64,000 bases of DNA from Pseudomonas sp. BGr12 (GTDB taxonomy: Bacteria > Pseudomonadota > Gammaproteobacteria > Pseudomonadales > Pseudomonadaceae): the NCBI RefSeq assembly GCF_030272895.1, contig NZ_JALRNF010000027.1:21473-85472 (forward strand). Direction: 5' to 3'. A program made the translations under genes and the position numbers. Under the pieces are notes generated by a model. It searched no databases, was not told the DNA's origin, and saw only the letters and a list, made by a program, of their open reading frames with translations. This document shows, one piece after another, positions 31,884 through 42,048 of the stretch. Numbering within the stretch: position 1 is the stretch's first letter; each line of letters opens with the position of its first letter.

Positions 31884-32978
31884 ATGACGCCCCTAGAACG
31901 ATATCAAGCAGATCTGAAACGTCCCGAATTCTTCCATGACGCGGCGCAGGAAACAGCGGTGCGTCATCTGCAGCGCCTGTACGACGATCTGATCGCGGCG
32001 CAGAACAACAAGCCAGGCGTGTTCGGCAAGTTGTTCGGCAAGAAGGAGCAGGCACCGGTCAAGGGCTTGTACTTCTGGGGTGGGGTAGGGCGCGGCAAGA
32101 CCTACCTGGTCGATACTTTCTTCGAAGCGCTGCCGTTCAAGCAGAAGATGCGCACGCACTTCCACCGCTTCATGAAGCGCGTGCACGACGAAATGAAATC
32201 GCTCAAGGGCGAGAAGAACCCGCTGACCCTGATCGCCAAGCGCTTCTCCGATGAAGCACGGGTGATCTGCTTCGACGAATTCTTCGTCTCGGACATCACC
32301 GACGCGATGATCCTCGGCACCCTGATGGAGGAGCTGTTCAAGAACGGCGTGACCCTGGTGGCCACCTCCAACATCGTGCCGGACGGCCTGTACAAGGACG
32401 GCCTGCAACGTGCGCGCTTCCTGCCGGCCATTGCCCTGATCAAGCAGAACACCGACATCGTCAACGTCGACAGTGGCGTCGACTATCGCCTGCGTCATCT
32501 GGAGCAGGCCGAACTGTTCCACTTCCCGCTGGACGAAGCCGCCCACGAGAGCCTGCGCAAGAGCTTCCGGGCCCTGACGCCGGAATGCACCCAGGCGGTG
32601 GAGAACGACGTACTGATCGTCGAGAACCGCGAGATTCGTGCCTTGCGCACCTGTGACGACGTGGCCTGGTTCGACTTCCGCGAACTGTGCGACGGCCCGC
32701 GCAGCCAGAACGACTACATCGAACTGGGCAAGATCTTCCACGCCGTGTTGCTCAGCGACGTCGAGCAGATGGGCGTGACCACCGATGACATCGCCCGGCG
32801 CTTCATCAACATGGTCGATGAGTTCTATGACCGCAACGTCAAGCTGATCATCTCGGCTGAAGTCGAACTCAAGGACCTGTACACCGGCGGGCGCCTGACC
32901 TTCGAGTTCCAGCGGACCCTGAGCCGCTTGCTGGAAATGCAGTCCCACGAGTTCCTGGCGCGGGCGCACAAGCCTTAA
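31884..32978 (+). CDS. zapE: Cell division protein ZapE (AFG1-like ATPase)
   Basis: A 364-residue P-loop ATPase of the AFG1 family. In E. coli ZapE associates with the division machinery and is needed under low oxygen or heat. Walker A is GVGRGKT (near residues 66-72), Walker B is in VICFDEFFVSD, followed by sensor-like VATSNIVPDGLYKDGLQR. Length matches E. coli ZapE (375). It is transcribed after the trpS terminator and followed by a REP pair. Confidence 0.93.
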   Translation: MTPLERYQADLKRPEFFHDAAQETAVRHLQRLYDDLIAAQNNKPGVFGKLFGKKEQAPVKGLYFWGGVGRGKTYLVDTFFEALPFKQKMRTHFHRFMKRVHDEMKSLKGEKNPLTLIAKRFSDEARVICFDEFFVSDITDAMILGTLMEELFKNGVTLVATSNIVPDGLYKDGLQRARFLPAIALIKQNTDIVNVDSGVDYRLRHLEQAELFHFPLDEAAHESLRKSFRALTPECTQAVENDVLIVENREIRALRTCDDVAWFDFRELCDGPRSQNDYIELGKIFHAVLLSDVEQMGVTTDDIARRFINMVDEFYDRNVKLIISAEVELKDLYTGGRLTFEFQRTLSRLLEMQSHEFLARAHKP

Positions 32979-32992
32979 TCTTGGTAATACCA

Positions 32993-33062
32993 CATCGCCG
33001 GCTATGCCGGCTCCCACAAGGTTCGGATCTGGCCTCTGTGGGAGCTGGCGTAGCCGGCGATG
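32993..33062. repeat. REP inverted-repeat pair, GTGGGAGCTGGCGTAGCCGGC subtype
   Basis: CATCGCCGGCTATGCCGGCT (from 32993) is repeated inverted at 33043-33062. It fills the gap between convergent zapE and the AraC-type regulator gene. Confidence 0.85.
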
Positions 33063-33066
33063 CTGT

Positions 33067-34065
33067 TTACGCCTCTTGCATGAACTGCTGCCGATACTGG
33101 TTCGGCGACAACTCGGTGTGCTGCCTGAACAGCCGCGCAAAGAAACTCGCATCGTCGTAGCCGACCTCGTAGCTGATGGTCTTGATGCTCTTGCGCGTAC
33201 CCGACAACAAGCCCTTGGCTGTCTCGATCCGCAGCCGTTGCAGGTAATGCAACGGTTTGTCGCCGGTTGCGCTCTGGAAGCGGCGCATGAAGTTGCGGAT
33301 GCTCATGCCATGGTTGCGCGCCACGTCCTCGAAGCGGAACTTGTCGGCGAAGTGCTCTTCAAGCCACTGCTGGATCTGCAGGATGATCAGGTCCTGGTGC
33401 AGTTTCTGCCCGCCGAAACCCATGCGCCCCGGGGTATAGCTGCGCTGCACTTCGTAGAGGATGTCGCGGGCCACGGCCTGGGCCACGTTGGCGCCGCAGA
33501 AGCGCTCGATCAGGTAGATGTACAGGTCGCACGCCGAAGTGGTGCCGCCTGCGCAATACAGGTTGTCGGCGTCGGTCAGGTGCTTGTCCGGGTTCAGGCT
33601 GACCTTGGGGAAGCGTTCGGCGAACTGGTTGAAGAAGCGCCAGTAGGTGGTCGCCTCCTTGCCGTCGAGCAGCCCGGCTTCGGCCAGCCAGAACACACCA
33701 CTGGCTTCGCCGCAGAGCACTGCGCCACGGGCGTGCTGGTCACGCAGCCAGGGCAGTACCTGGGGGTAGCGCTGGCAGAGGGCGTCGAAGTCGTCCCAGA
33801 AGGCCGGCAGGATGATCACATCGGCCTGTTCCAGGCCACTGTCCACCGGTAGCAGGACATCGCTGAAGCTGCGCACCGGCTGGCCGTCGGGGCTCACCAG
33901 GCGGGTCTCGAACATGGGCTGCAGGCCCAGTCCCAGTTGCTTGCCATAGCGCAGGCTGGCCAGGTGGAAGAAGTCCTTGGCCTGCATCAGGGTCGAAGCG
34001 AACACATTGTCGATGGCCAGGATGCTGACGCGCCGCAAGGACGCGGAGGGTTGGGTAAACATCAT
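33067..34065 (-). CDS. GlxA-type transcriptional regulator (DJ-1/PfpI plus AraC helix-turn-helix)
   Basis: A 332-residue regulator. Residues about 12-195 form a DJ-1/PfpI glutamine-amidotransferase-like sensor domain (VIILPAFWDDF; nucleophile-elbow region CGEASGVFWLAEAGLL). Residues about 225-328 are an AraC/XylS DNA-binding domain (FEDVARNHGMSIRNFMRRF; ISYEVGYDDASFFARLFRQ). The group includes ArgR, GbdR and CdhR of P. aeruginosa, which sense arginine or quaternary amines. No metabolic operon adjoins it, so its effector cannot be inferred. Confidence 0.88.
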   Translation of the reverse strand: MMFTQPSASLRRVSILAIDNVFASTLMQAKDFFHLASLRYGKQLGLGLQPMFETRLVSPDGQPVRSFSDVLLPVDSGLEQADVIILPAFWDDFDALCQRYPQVLPWLRDQHARGAVLCGEASGVFWLAEAGLLDGKEATTYWRFFNQFAERFPKVSLNPDKHLTDADNLYCAGGTTSACDLYIYLIERFCGANVAQAVARDILYEVQRSYTPGRMGFGGQKLHQDLIILQIQQWLEEHFADKFRFEDVARNHGMSIRNFMRRFQSATGDKPLHYLQRLRIETAKGLLSGTRKSIKTISYEVGYDDASFFARLFRQHTELSPNQYRQQFMQEA

Positions 34066-34148
34066 TTTCTTTATTCTTATAGGGTAGAGTGGTCAATCAC
34101 CGGCTGGATCGTCTTATTTTTTGGCCGTTGTGTCTACCCTCGGTTCTA

Positions 34149-34217
34149 GTGGGAGCGGGCTTGCCCCGCGATTGCGTTTGTCAGTCACATCGCATCGCGG
34201 GGCAAGCCCGCTCCCAC
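34149..34217. repeat. REP inverted-repeat pair (GTGGGAGCGGGC form)
   Basis: GTGGGAGCGGGCTTGCCCCG (from 34149) is repeated inverted at 34198-34217 with a short AT-rich spacer. It lies upstream of the AraC-type regulator and downstream of the aldo/keto reductase. Confidence 0.87.
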
Positions 34218-34238
34218 CGACCGTTTCTCCCGCCAGGC

Positions 34239-35279
34239 TTATGGCGCCGGATTGGGTTGGTCCTGGTGAATGGCCTCGATAGCTGCCAATAGCTCGTCCG
34301 AGAGCTTGAGGTCGAGGCTGGCCAGGTTGCTGTCCAGCTGCTCAAGGGTGGTGGCGCCGATGATGTTGCTGGTCACGAACGGCTGGCGGGTGACGAAGGC
34401 CAGGGCCATCTGTGCCGGGTCCAGGCCGTGGTCGCGGGCCAGCTTCACATAGCGGCTGCAGGCCGCCACGGTCTGCGGGTTGGAATAGCGCGAGAAGCGG
34501 CTGAACAGGGTCAGGCGGCCCTTTTCCGGGCGAGCGCCGTTCTCGTATTTGCCCGACAGCATGCCGAAGGCCAGGGGCGAGTAAGCCAGCAGGCCGCACT
34601 GTTCGCGGATGGCGATTTCCGCCAGGCCCACCTCGAAGCTGCGGTTGAGCAGGTTGTAGGGGTTCTGGATCGACACCGCGCGGCTCCAGCCGCGGCTCTC
34701 GGCCAGTTGCAGGAACTTCATGGTGCCCCACGGCGTTTCGTTGGACAGGCCGATATGGCGGATCTTGCCGGCCTTGACCTGCTCGTCGAGCACTTCCAGG
34801 GTCTCTTCCAGCGGGGTGAAGTGGTCCAGGGGCAGGTGCTGGTAGCCCAGCTTGCCGAAGAAGTTGGTGCTGCGCTCGGGCCAGTGCAGCTGGTAGAGGT
34901 CGATCCAGTCGGTCTGCAGGCGCTTGAGGCTGTCGTCCAGGGCGGCGACGATGTGCTGGCGGTTGTGCTTGAGCTGGCCGTCGCGGATATGGCTGATGCC
35001 GTTGCCGGGGCCGGCTACCTTGCTGGCCAGGATCCAGTCGGCGCGATCGCCGCGCTGCCTGAACCAGTTGCCGATGATCCGTTCGGTGGCGGCGTAGGTT
35101 TCCGGGCGGGGCGGCACCGGGTACATCTCGGCGGTGTCGATGAAGTTGATGCCGGCGGCTTTGGCGCGTTCGATCTGGGCGAACGCCTCGGCCTGTTCGT
35201 TCTGCTCGCCCCAGGTCATGGTGCCCAGGCACAGGGCGCTGACATTGAGGTCGGTACGGCCCAGCTGGCGGTATTCCAT
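34239..35279 (-). CDS. Aldo/keto reductase, Tas family
   Basis: A 346-residue NADPH-dependent oxidoreductase. The catalytic tetrad is visible as Asp and Tyr in FIDTAEMYP (near 47-55), Lys in ILASKVAGP and His in LYQLHWPER. The N-terminus MEYRQLGRTDLNVSALCLGTM and the cofactor-binding end FVTSNIIGATTLEQL are typical of Tas-like enzymes. Substrate unknown; carbonyl detoxification is a common role. It is transcribed alone, divergent from rplM. Confidence 0.9.
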   Translation of the reverse strand: MEYRQLGRTDLNVSALCLGTMTWGEQNEQAEAFAQIERAKAAGINFIDTAEMYPVPPRPETYAATERIIGNWFRQRGDRADWILASKVAGPGNGISHIRDGQLKHNRQHIVAALDDSLKRLQTDWIDLYQLHWPERSTNFFGKLGYQHLPLDHFTPLEETLEVLDEQVKAGKIRHIGLSNETPWGTMKFLQLAESRGWSRAVSIQNPYNLLNRSFEVGLAEIAIREQCGLLAYSPLAFGMLSGKYENGARPEKGRLTLFSRFSRYSNPQTVAACSRYVKLARDHGLDPAQMALAFVTRQPFVTSNIIGATTLEQLDSNLASLDLKLSDELLAAIEAIHQDQPNPAP

Positions 35280-35455
35280 CGGCTTCTCCCTGGCAAAAGA
35301 AGCATAAAAGCAGGTTGAATTTTTTTTCGCAATCTGGATAATTCAGCCCCTCTCCGCGGTGCGGAAGTGATGCCCCGCCCGTAGAAGAACCCTGCCGAAT
35401 ATTGGACGCGCTGACCCGAGCCCCCGATAGCGTCCGTGTGCGGCTGTGTCCTTGC

Positions 35456-35484
35456 TTGTCAAGGTACGCACTATCCAGTAAGAT
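35456..35484 (+). promoter_or_regulatory. Sigma-70 promoter of rplM-rpsI
   Basis: TTGTCA (35456-35461) and TAAGAT (35479-35484) are spaced by 17 bases. Transcription would start near 35491, leaving a leader of about 37 nt before rplM. Confidence 0.75.
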
Positions 35485-35527
35485 TCGCCGTCTTATTTTC
35501 GCTGGGCGGCCCCTGAGGCTTTAAAGA

Positions 35528-35956
35528 ATGAAAACTTTTACTGCTAAACCGGAAACAGTAAAGCGCGACTGGTTCGTAGTTGACGCCGCTGGTCAGACCC
35601 TGGGTCGTCTGGCTACCGAAATCGCTAGCCGTCTGCGTGGCAAGCACAAGCCAGAATACACTCCTCACGTTGACACCGGCGACTACATCGTCGTCATCAA
35701 CGCCGAGCAGATCCGTGTCACTGGTGCCAAGACTTCGGACAAGATGTACTACTCCCACTCCGGCTTCCCGGGCGGTATCAAGGAAATCAACTTCGAGAAG
35801 TTGATCGCCAAGGCCCCAGAGCGCGTGATCGAGACCGCGGTTAAAGGCATGCTGCCGAAGAACCCGCTGGGTCGCGACATGTACCGTAAGCTGAAAGTCT
35901 ATGCGGGCGCTACTCACCCTCATACTGCTCAGCAGCCCCAAGAACTGAAGATTTAA
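35528..35956 (+). CDS. rplM: 50S ribosomal protein L13
   Basis: A 142-residue ribosomal protein binding 23S rRNA early in 50S assembly, the same length as in E. coli. It begins [20 protein letters not shown] and contains [20 protein letters not shown] and [10 protein letters not shown]. It is the first gene of the conserved rplM-rpsI operon, with 14 bases before rpsI. Confidence 0.99.
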   Translation: MKTFTAKPETVKRDWFVVDAAGQTLGRLATEIASRLRGKHKPEYTPHVDTGDYIVVINAEQIRVTGAKTSDKMYYSHSGFPGGIKEINFEKLIAKAPERVIETAVKGMLPKNPLGRDMYRKLKVYAGATHPHTAQQPQELKI

Positions 35957-35970
35957 CGGAATAGTTCATT

Positions 35971-36363
35971 ATGTCGGCGACTCAAAATTACGGCACTGGC
36001 CGTCGCAAGACCGCAACCGCTCGCGTTTTCCTGCGTCCAGGTACCGGTAACATCTCCATCAACAACCGTCCTCTCGACACCTTCTTCGGTCGTGAAACCG
36101 CGCGCATGGTCGTTCGCCAGCCGCTGGAACTGACCGAGACCACCGAGAAGTTCGACATCTACGTCACCGTTATCGGTGGTGGTGTCAGCGGCCAGGCTGG
36201 TGCGATCCGTCACGGTATCACCCGTGCACTGATGGACTACGACGAAACCCTGCGTGGCGCTCTGCGTCGTGCTGGCTACGTCACCCGCGACGCTCGTGAA
36301 GTCGAGCGTAAGAAAGTGGGTCTGCGTAAAGCACGTAAGCGTCCACAGTACTCCAAGCGTTAA
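35971..36363 (+). CDS. rpsI: 30S ribosomal protein S9
   Basis: A 130-residue ribosomal protein whose C-terminal tail (PQYSKR) reaches the P-site tRNA in the 30S subunit. The start [16 protein letters not shown] and the block [14 protein letters not shown] are diagnostic. It is co-transcribed with rplM and ends at a strong terminator. Confidence 0.99.
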   Translation: MSATQNYGTGRRKTATARVFLRPGTGNISINNRPLDTFFGRETARMVVRQPLELTETTEKFDIYVTVIGGGVSGQAGAIRHGITRALMDYDETLRGALRRAGYVTRDAREVERKKVGLRKARKRPQYSKR

Positions 36364-36378
36364 TTTCGCTTCGGCGTT

Positions 36379-36417
36379 CAAAAAAAGCCCGGTTCCAGTG
36401 GAACCGGGCTTTTTTTA
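36379..36417. terminator. Terminator of rplM-rpsI
   Basis: GCCCGGTTCC (36387-36396) and GGAACCGGGC (36400-36409) form a perfect 10-bp stem around AGT, with A residues before and seven T residues after, so it can work in both directions. Confidence 0.95.
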
Positions 36418-36625
36418 TGTCTTGAATAAAGCATGTTGGTTTTCGCTGTGACAACTTGCCGCATAGACGCAGGTCAAGTGCTATAAGGGATGCAGCCCTT
36501 TGCCACGGCTAATCACCTTGTCAGAGAAGGGTCTTTTCATTACCATGCGGCAACTTTTAGCAGTTCAGAAATTACTTAGTAGATGCCTGTTGTAACAGGC
36601 CATAAAGCTGATGGGAGAGGACTGA
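36418..36625 (+). promoter_or_regulatory. petABC upstream region
   Basis: 208 bases without a gene. TATAAG at 36482-36487 is a likely -10; the best -35-like match, TTGCCG at 36456-36461, gives a 20-base spacer, which is too long to be convincing. A ribosome site GGGAGAGGA precedes petA. Confidence 0.4.
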
Positions 36626-37219
36626 ATGAGCAATGACGGCGTCAATGCAGGCCGGCGTCGCTTCCTCGTAGCAGCCACGTCCGTGGTGGGTGCTGCAGGA
36701 GCGGTGGGGGCTGCGGTCCCGTTCGTGGGGTCATGGTTCCCCAGTGCCAAGGCGAAAGCCGCAGGTGCACCGGTGAAGGTCAATATCGCCAAGGTTGAGC
36801 CAGGCCAGCAGATGATTGCTGAATGGCGTGGCCAGCCGGTCTTCATCGTCCGTCGCACCGAGGAGATCCTCGGCAACCTCAAGAAGATCACTGGCGACCT
36901 CTCCGACCCCGAGTCCAAAGCATCGGTCCAGCCCACCTACGTCAACCCGGAAAACCGCGCGATCAAGCCGGAAATCCTGGTGCTGGTCGGCCTGTGCACC
37001 CACCTGGGCTGCTCGCCGACCTTCCGTCCTGAAGTCGCCCCTGTCGACCTGGGTCCCAAGTGGGTCGGCGGTTACTTCTGCCCGTGCCACGGTTCCCACT
37101 ACGACCTGGCTGGCCGCGTCTACAAATCCCAGCCGGCGCCGCTCAATCTGCCAGTGCCGCCGCACTCTTATGAGTCGGACGACATCATTGTCGTCGGCGT
37201 CGATCAGGAGAACGCGTGA
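36626..37219 (+). CDS. petA: Cytochrome bc1 Rieske iron-sulfur subunit
   Basis: A 197-residue subunit carrying the [2Fe-2S] cluster that takes the first electron from ubiquinol. An arginine-rich NAGRRRFLVAA stretch (8-18) marks Tat-dependent export, with one membrane helix to about residue 37. Cluster ligands are in CTHLGC (124-129) and CPCHGSH (152-158). It is the first gene of petABC; its stop overlaps the petB start. Confidence 0.97.
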   Translation: MSNDGVNAGRRRFLVAATSVVGAAGAVGAAVPFVGSWFPSAKAKAAGAPVKVNIAKVEPGQQMIAEWRGQPVFIVRRTEEILGNLKKITGDLSDPESKASVQPTYVNPENRAIKPEILVLVGLCTHLGCSPTFRPEVAPVDLGPKWVGGYFCPCHGSHYDLAGRVYKSQPAPLNLPVPPHSYESDDIIVVGVDQENA

Positions 37220-38430
37220 TGAGTAAGTTCATGGACTGGGTTGACGCCCGCTTCCCCGCGACCAAGATGTGGGAAGACCATCTCAGCAAGTATTACGCAC
37301 CGAAGAACTTCAACTTCTTCTACTTCTTCGGGTCGCTGGCACTGCTCGTTCTGGTCAACCAGATCGTCACCGGTGTCTGGCTGACCATGAGCTTCACCCC
37401 GTCGGCCGAAGAGGCGTTCGCCTCGGTCGAATACATCATGCGTGACGTCGAGTACGGCTGGATCCTGCGCTACCTGCACTCCACCGGCGCCTCGGCATTC
37501 TTCATCGTCGTCTACCTGCACATGTTCCGCGGCCTGCTGTACGGTTCGTACCAGAAGCCTCGCGAACTGGTCTGGGTGTTCGGCATGCTGATCTACCTGG
37601 CGCTGATGGCAGAAGCCTTCATGGGTTACCTGCTGCCATGGGGCCAGATGTCCTACTGGGGTGCCCAGGTGATCATCTCGCTGTTCGGTGCCATTCCGGT
37701 GATTGGCGACGACCTGACCCAGTGGATCCGCGGTGACTACCTGATCTCCGGCATCACCCTGAACCGCTTCTTCGCCCTGCACGTGGTAGCCCTGCCGATC
37801 GTCATCCTCGGCCTGGTGGTGCTGCACATCCTGGCACTGCACGAAGTGGGTTCGAACAACCCTGATGGCGTCGACATCAAGAAGCTCAAGGACGAGAACG
37901 GTGTGCCGCTCGACGGCATCGCCTTCCACCCTTACTACACCGTGAAGGACATCGTCGGCGTCGTCGTGTTCCTCTTCGTGTTCTGCGCCGTGGTGTTCTT
38001 CTTCCCGGAAATGGGCGGTTACTTCCTGGAAAAACCGAACTTCGAGCAGGCCAACGCCTTCAAGACCCCTGAGCACATTGCCCCGGTCTGGTACTTCACC
38101 CCGTTCTACGCGATCCTGCGGGCGGTTCCGGACAAGCTCCTGGGCGTTATCGCCATGGGCGCCGCGATTGCCGTGCTGTTCGTCCTGCCCTGGCTCGACC
38201 GCAGCCCGGTCAAGTCCATGCGCTACAAAGGCTGGATGAGCAAGGCCTGGCTGGTGGTGTTCTGCATCTCGTTCGTGATCCTCGGCGTGCTGGGCGTACT
38301 GGCGCCGACCCCGGGCCGTACGTTGCTGTCGCAGGTATGTACCTTCCTGTATTTCGCCTACTTCATTCTGATGCCGTTCTACACCAGGCTTGAGAAGACC
38401 AAACCGGTTCCGGAAAGGGTGACTGGCTGA
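37219..38430 (+). CDS. petB: Cytochrome b subunit of the bc1 complex
   Basis: A 403-residue membrane protein with two b haems forming the quinol-oxidising and quinone-reducing sites. Haem-ligand helices are visible (LRYLHSTGASAFFIVVYLHM and LNRFFALHVVALP), together with the PEW-equivalent region and YYAPKNFNF near the N-terminus. Start is ATG at 37219, overlapping the petA stop; a GTG at 37216 is less likely. The stop overlaps the petC start, so the three genes are translationally coupled. Confidence 0.97.
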   Translation: MSKFMDWVDARFPATKMWEDHLSKYYAPKNFNFFYFFGSLALLVLVNQIVTGVWLTMSFTPSAEEAFASVEYIMRDVEYGWILRYLHSTGASAFFIVVYLHMFRGLLYGSYQKPRELVWVFGMLIYLALMAEAFMGYLLPWGQMSYWGAQVIISLFGAIPVIGDDLTQWIRGDYLISGITLNRFFALHVVALPIVILGLVVLHILALHEVGSNNPDGVDIKKLKDENGVPLDGIAFHPYYTVKDIVGVVVFLFVFCAVVFFFPEMGGYFLEKPNFEQANAFKTPEHIAPVWYFTPFYAILRAVPDKLLGVIAMGAAIAVLFVLPWLDRSPVKSMRYKGWMSKAWLVVFCISFVILGVLGVLAPTPGRTLLSQVCTFLYFAYFILMPFYTRLEKTKPVPERVTG

Positions 38431-39209
38431 TGAAAAAGCTATTTGCAGCATTGATTCTGGCAGTGATGCCCACGCTGACCTTCGCGGCCGAACACGGCCT
38501 GGTGCTGGACAAGGTCGATATCGATCTGGCCGACAAGGCCGCCATGCAGGACGGTGCCCGGACCTTTGCAAACTATTGCATGGGTTGCCACAGCGCCAAG
38601 TTCCAGCGTTATGAGCGGGTTGCCGACGACCTGGGCATCCCTCACGAGCTGATGCTCGAGAAACTGGTGTTCACCGGTGCCAAGATTGGCGATCACATGA
38701 AGATCGGCATGCAACCTGAAAACGCCAAGGCCTGGTTCGGCGCCGCGCCGCCCGACCTGACCCTGGTGGCCCGCGTGCGCGGCACCGACTGGTTGTACAC
38801 CTACCTGCGCAGCTTCTACGCCGACCCGTCGCGTCCGTGGGGTGTGAACAACAAGGTGTTCCCGAACGTCGGTATGCCCAACGTTCTGGTTGGCCTGCAG
38901 GGCAACCAGGTGATTGGCTGCAAACAGGTGCAGACTGTGGTCGACGGCAAGAAGCAGTACGATCCGCTGACCGGCACGCCGCTGACCCATGAAGCGTGCG
39001 ACCAGCTGACCGTGGAGCCGAAATCCGGTACTCTGACCGAAGAGCAGTTCGACGAGAAGGTCAAGAACCTGGTGACCTTCCTGGCCTACTCGGCCAACCC
39101 GGTCAAACTGGAAAGCCAGCGCATCGGCACCTATGTGCTGCTGTACCTGGCCTTCTTCTTCGTATTCGCTTACCTGCTCAAGCGCGAATACTGGAAGGAC
39201 GTGCACTGA
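38430..39209 (+). CDS. petC: Cytochrome c1 subunit of the bc1 complex
   Basis: A 259-residue periplasmic haem protein passing electrons from the Rieske subunit to soluble cytochrome c. A signal peptide ends near FAA (residue 20), the haem c motif is CMGCH (50-54), and a C-terminal membrane anchor (IGTYVLLYLAFFFVFAYLLK, about 230-249) precedes the short tail. It is the last gene of petABC; a long hairpin follows before sspA. Confidence 0.96.
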   Translation: MKKLFAALILAVMPTLTFAAEHGLVLDKVDIDLADKAAMQDGARTFANYCMGCHSAKFQRYERVADDLGIPHELMLEKLVFTGAKIGDHMKIGMQPENAKAWFGAAPPDLTLVARVRGTDWLYTYLRSFYADPSRPWGVNNKVFPNVGMPNVLVGLQGNQVIGCKQVQTVVDGKKQYDPLTGTPLTHEACDQLTVEPKSGTLTEEQFDEKVKNLVTFLAYSANPVKLESQRIGTYVLLYLAFFFVFAYLLKREYWKDVH

Positions 39210-39233
39210 TCACGCAGTAGTTTCTGGTAGTTG

Positions 39234-39284
39234 AACGCGCCCTGGGGCGCCTCTGGACGACGGAGGTGCCTGCAGGGCGCGTTT
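39234..39284 (+). terminator. Long hairpin between petC and sspA
   Basis: AACGCGCCCTG (39234-39244) and CAGGGCGCGTT (39273-39283) form a perfect 11-bp outer stem. GGCGCCTC (39246-39253) and GAGGTGCC (39263-39270) add an inner 8-bp stem with one G-U pair. Only TTTGCATTT follows, so termination may be partial and allow read-through into sspAB. Confidence 0.8.
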
Positions 39285-39326
39285 GCATTTGTAGCTTCTA
39301 TAATTTCATCTGCGAGGAGGACCACT

Positions 39327-39944
39327 ATGGGCGTGACCAACCGGTTGGCCTGCTACTCCGACCCCGCTGACCATTATTCTCATCGGGTGCGCATCGTTCT
39401 CGCCGAGAAGGGCGTCAGCGTCGAGATCATCAATGTCGATCCCGGACGCCTGCCGCCCAAGCTGGTCGAAGTGAACCCCTATGGCAGTGCGCCGACCCTG
39501 GTCGATCGCGACCTGGCGTTGTACGAGTCGACCGTGGTGATGGAATACCTCGACGAGCGCTACCCGCATCCGCCGCTGCTGCCGGTCTATCCGGTGGCGC
39601 GAGCCAACAGCCGGCTGTTGATGCACCGCATCCAGCGCGACTGGTGTGCACTGGTCGACCTGATTCTCGATCCGCGCAGCAAGGAGGCCGCCCGCGCGCA
39701 GGCACGCAAGGAATTGCGCGAAAGCCTGATCGGCGTGTCGCCGCTGTTTGCCGACAAGCCTTGTTTCCTTAGTGAGGAGCAAAGTCTGGTCGATTGTTGT
39801 CTACTGCCCATACTCTGGCGATTGCCGGTACTGGGCATTGAGCTGCCGCGGCCGGCCAAGCCGCTGCTCGATTACATGGAGCGACAGTTTGCCCGTGAAG
39901 CCTTCCAGGCAAGTCTGTCCGCTGCTGAACGTGAAATGCGCTAG
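39327..39944 (+). CDS. sspA: Stringent starvation protein A
   Basis: A 205-residue glutathione-S-transferase-fold protein that binds RNA polymerase and redirects transcription in stationary phase and stress. The start [22 protein letters not shown] and the block [20 protein letters not shown] are family signatures. The ATG at 39327 follows GAGGAGG; a longer open frame to 39231 includes the intergenic hairpin and is not used. It precedes sspB by 17 bases. Confidence 0.95.
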   Translation: MGVTNRLACYSDPADHYSHRVRIVLAEKGVSVEIINVDPGRLPPKLVEVNPYGSAPTLVDRDLALYESTVVMEYLDERYPHPPLLPVYPVARANSRLLMHRIQRDWCALVDLILDPRSKEAARAQARKELRESLIGVSPLFADKPCFLSEEQSLVDCCLLPILWRLPVLGIELPRPAKPLLDYMERQFAREAFQASLSAAEREMR

Positions 39945-39961
39945 GTTTTAAGGAGCTGTCG

Positions 39962-40390
39962 ATGAACTCCAGTCGCCCCTATTTGGTACGTGCACTCTAT
40001 GAGTGGATCGTGGACAACGACTGCACCCCACACATGCTGGTCAATGCCGAGTACCCTGCGGTACAGGTGCCGCAGGGCTTTGCCAGCGACGGCCAGATCG
40101 TCCTGAACATCTCGCCCAATGCTGTGCGTCACCTGCACATGGATAACGAGGCTGTGAGCTTCGAAGGGCGTTTTGGCGGGGTGGCCCACACCCTGTTCGT
40201 GCCTGCCGGCGCAATCCTGGGTATCTATGCCCGGGAAAATGGCCAGGGCATGGTCTTCGAGCTCGAGCCGCCGGTGCTCGAGGATGACGAATACGAGGAC
40301 GACGACGGCGTCGAGCCCGATGATGACGGTCCGCCAGATGCGCAGCCGCCACGACCTACCGGGCGTCCGAGCCTGAAGGTGGTGAAGTAA
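39962..40390 (+). CDS. sspB: ClpXP protease specificity factor SspB
   Basis: A 142-residue adaptor delivering ssrA-tagged proteins to ClpXP. The folded domain (about residues 1-105; RPYLVRALYEWIVDN, HMLVNAEYPAVQVP) binds substrate. A very acidic linker follows, and the C-terminal GRPSLKVVK is the ClpX-docking tail. Co-transcribed with sspA. A strong terminator begins two bases after the stop. Confidence 0.96.
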   Translation: MNSSRPYLVRALYEWIVDNDCTPHMLVNAEYPAVQVPQGFASDGQIVLNISPNAVRHLHMDNEAVSFEGRFGGVAHTLFVPAGAILGIYARENGQGMVFELEPPVLEDDEYEDDDGVEPDDDGPPDAQPPRPTGRPSLKVVK

Positions 40391-40391
40391 C

Positions 40392-40424
40392 AAAAAAGGC
40401 GATCCATGAGGATCGCCTTTTTTC
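40392..40424. terminator. Bidirectional terminator between sspB and the YgdI-like gene
   Basis: GGCGATCC (40398-40405) and GGATCGCC (40410-40417) pair around ATGA, with six A residues before and six T residues after. It can serve both convergent genes. Confidence 0.93.
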
Positions 40425-40439
40425 TGTCTGCCGGTCGGC

Positions 40440-40658
40440 TTACAGGTCGCTGATGGTGCGGACCTGGTCCTTGTTGACCCGGGTCACTTTGCCATCCAGC
40501 TGCTTGAACTCGTAGAACCCCGAGCTGCGCTCGTAGCGCGGCGCGTCGACTGCCTGGAACTCGCGGCCGTCGTTGAGGGTGATCAGGCTGGGGGTGGAGC
40601 AGCCGGCCAGGGTGGCGAAGGCGCCAATCAGCAGGGTTGGCAGCAGGCCGTTTTTCAT
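40440..40658 (-). CDS. Small YgdI/YgdR-family lipoprotein
   Basis: A 72-residue predicted lipoprotein. A signal peptide ends in a lipobox LAGC (Cys20). The mature part contains ITLNDGREFQAVDAPRYERSSG and a C-terminal VNKDQVRTI, the small beta-barrel-like (SH3-type) YgdI/YgdR domain. Function unknown. It has a ribosome site AGGAAATACCG and a shared terminator downstream. Confidence 0.85.
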   Translation of the reverse strand: MKNGLLPTLLIGAFATLAGCSTPSLITLNDGREFQAVDAPRYERSSGFYEFKQLDGKVTRVNKDQVRTISDL

Positions 40659-40693
40659 CGGTATTTCCTAGGTGCAGGGGTGAACAGTGGCTT

Positions 40694-40748
40694 ATCGCGG
40701 GGCAAGCCCGCTCCTACAGTAGGGGTAGGAGCGGGCTTGCCCCGCGAT
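40694..40748. repeat. Compact REP inverted repeat between two lipoprotein genes
   Basis: Two perfectly complementary 24-base arms (40694-40717 and 40725-40748), each containing the GCAAGCCCGCTCCTAC core or its inverse, are separated by seven bases. It begins three bases after the BON-protein stop codon. Confidence 0.9.
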
Positions 40749-40750
40749 GA

Positions 40751-42048
<1,298 letters not shown>

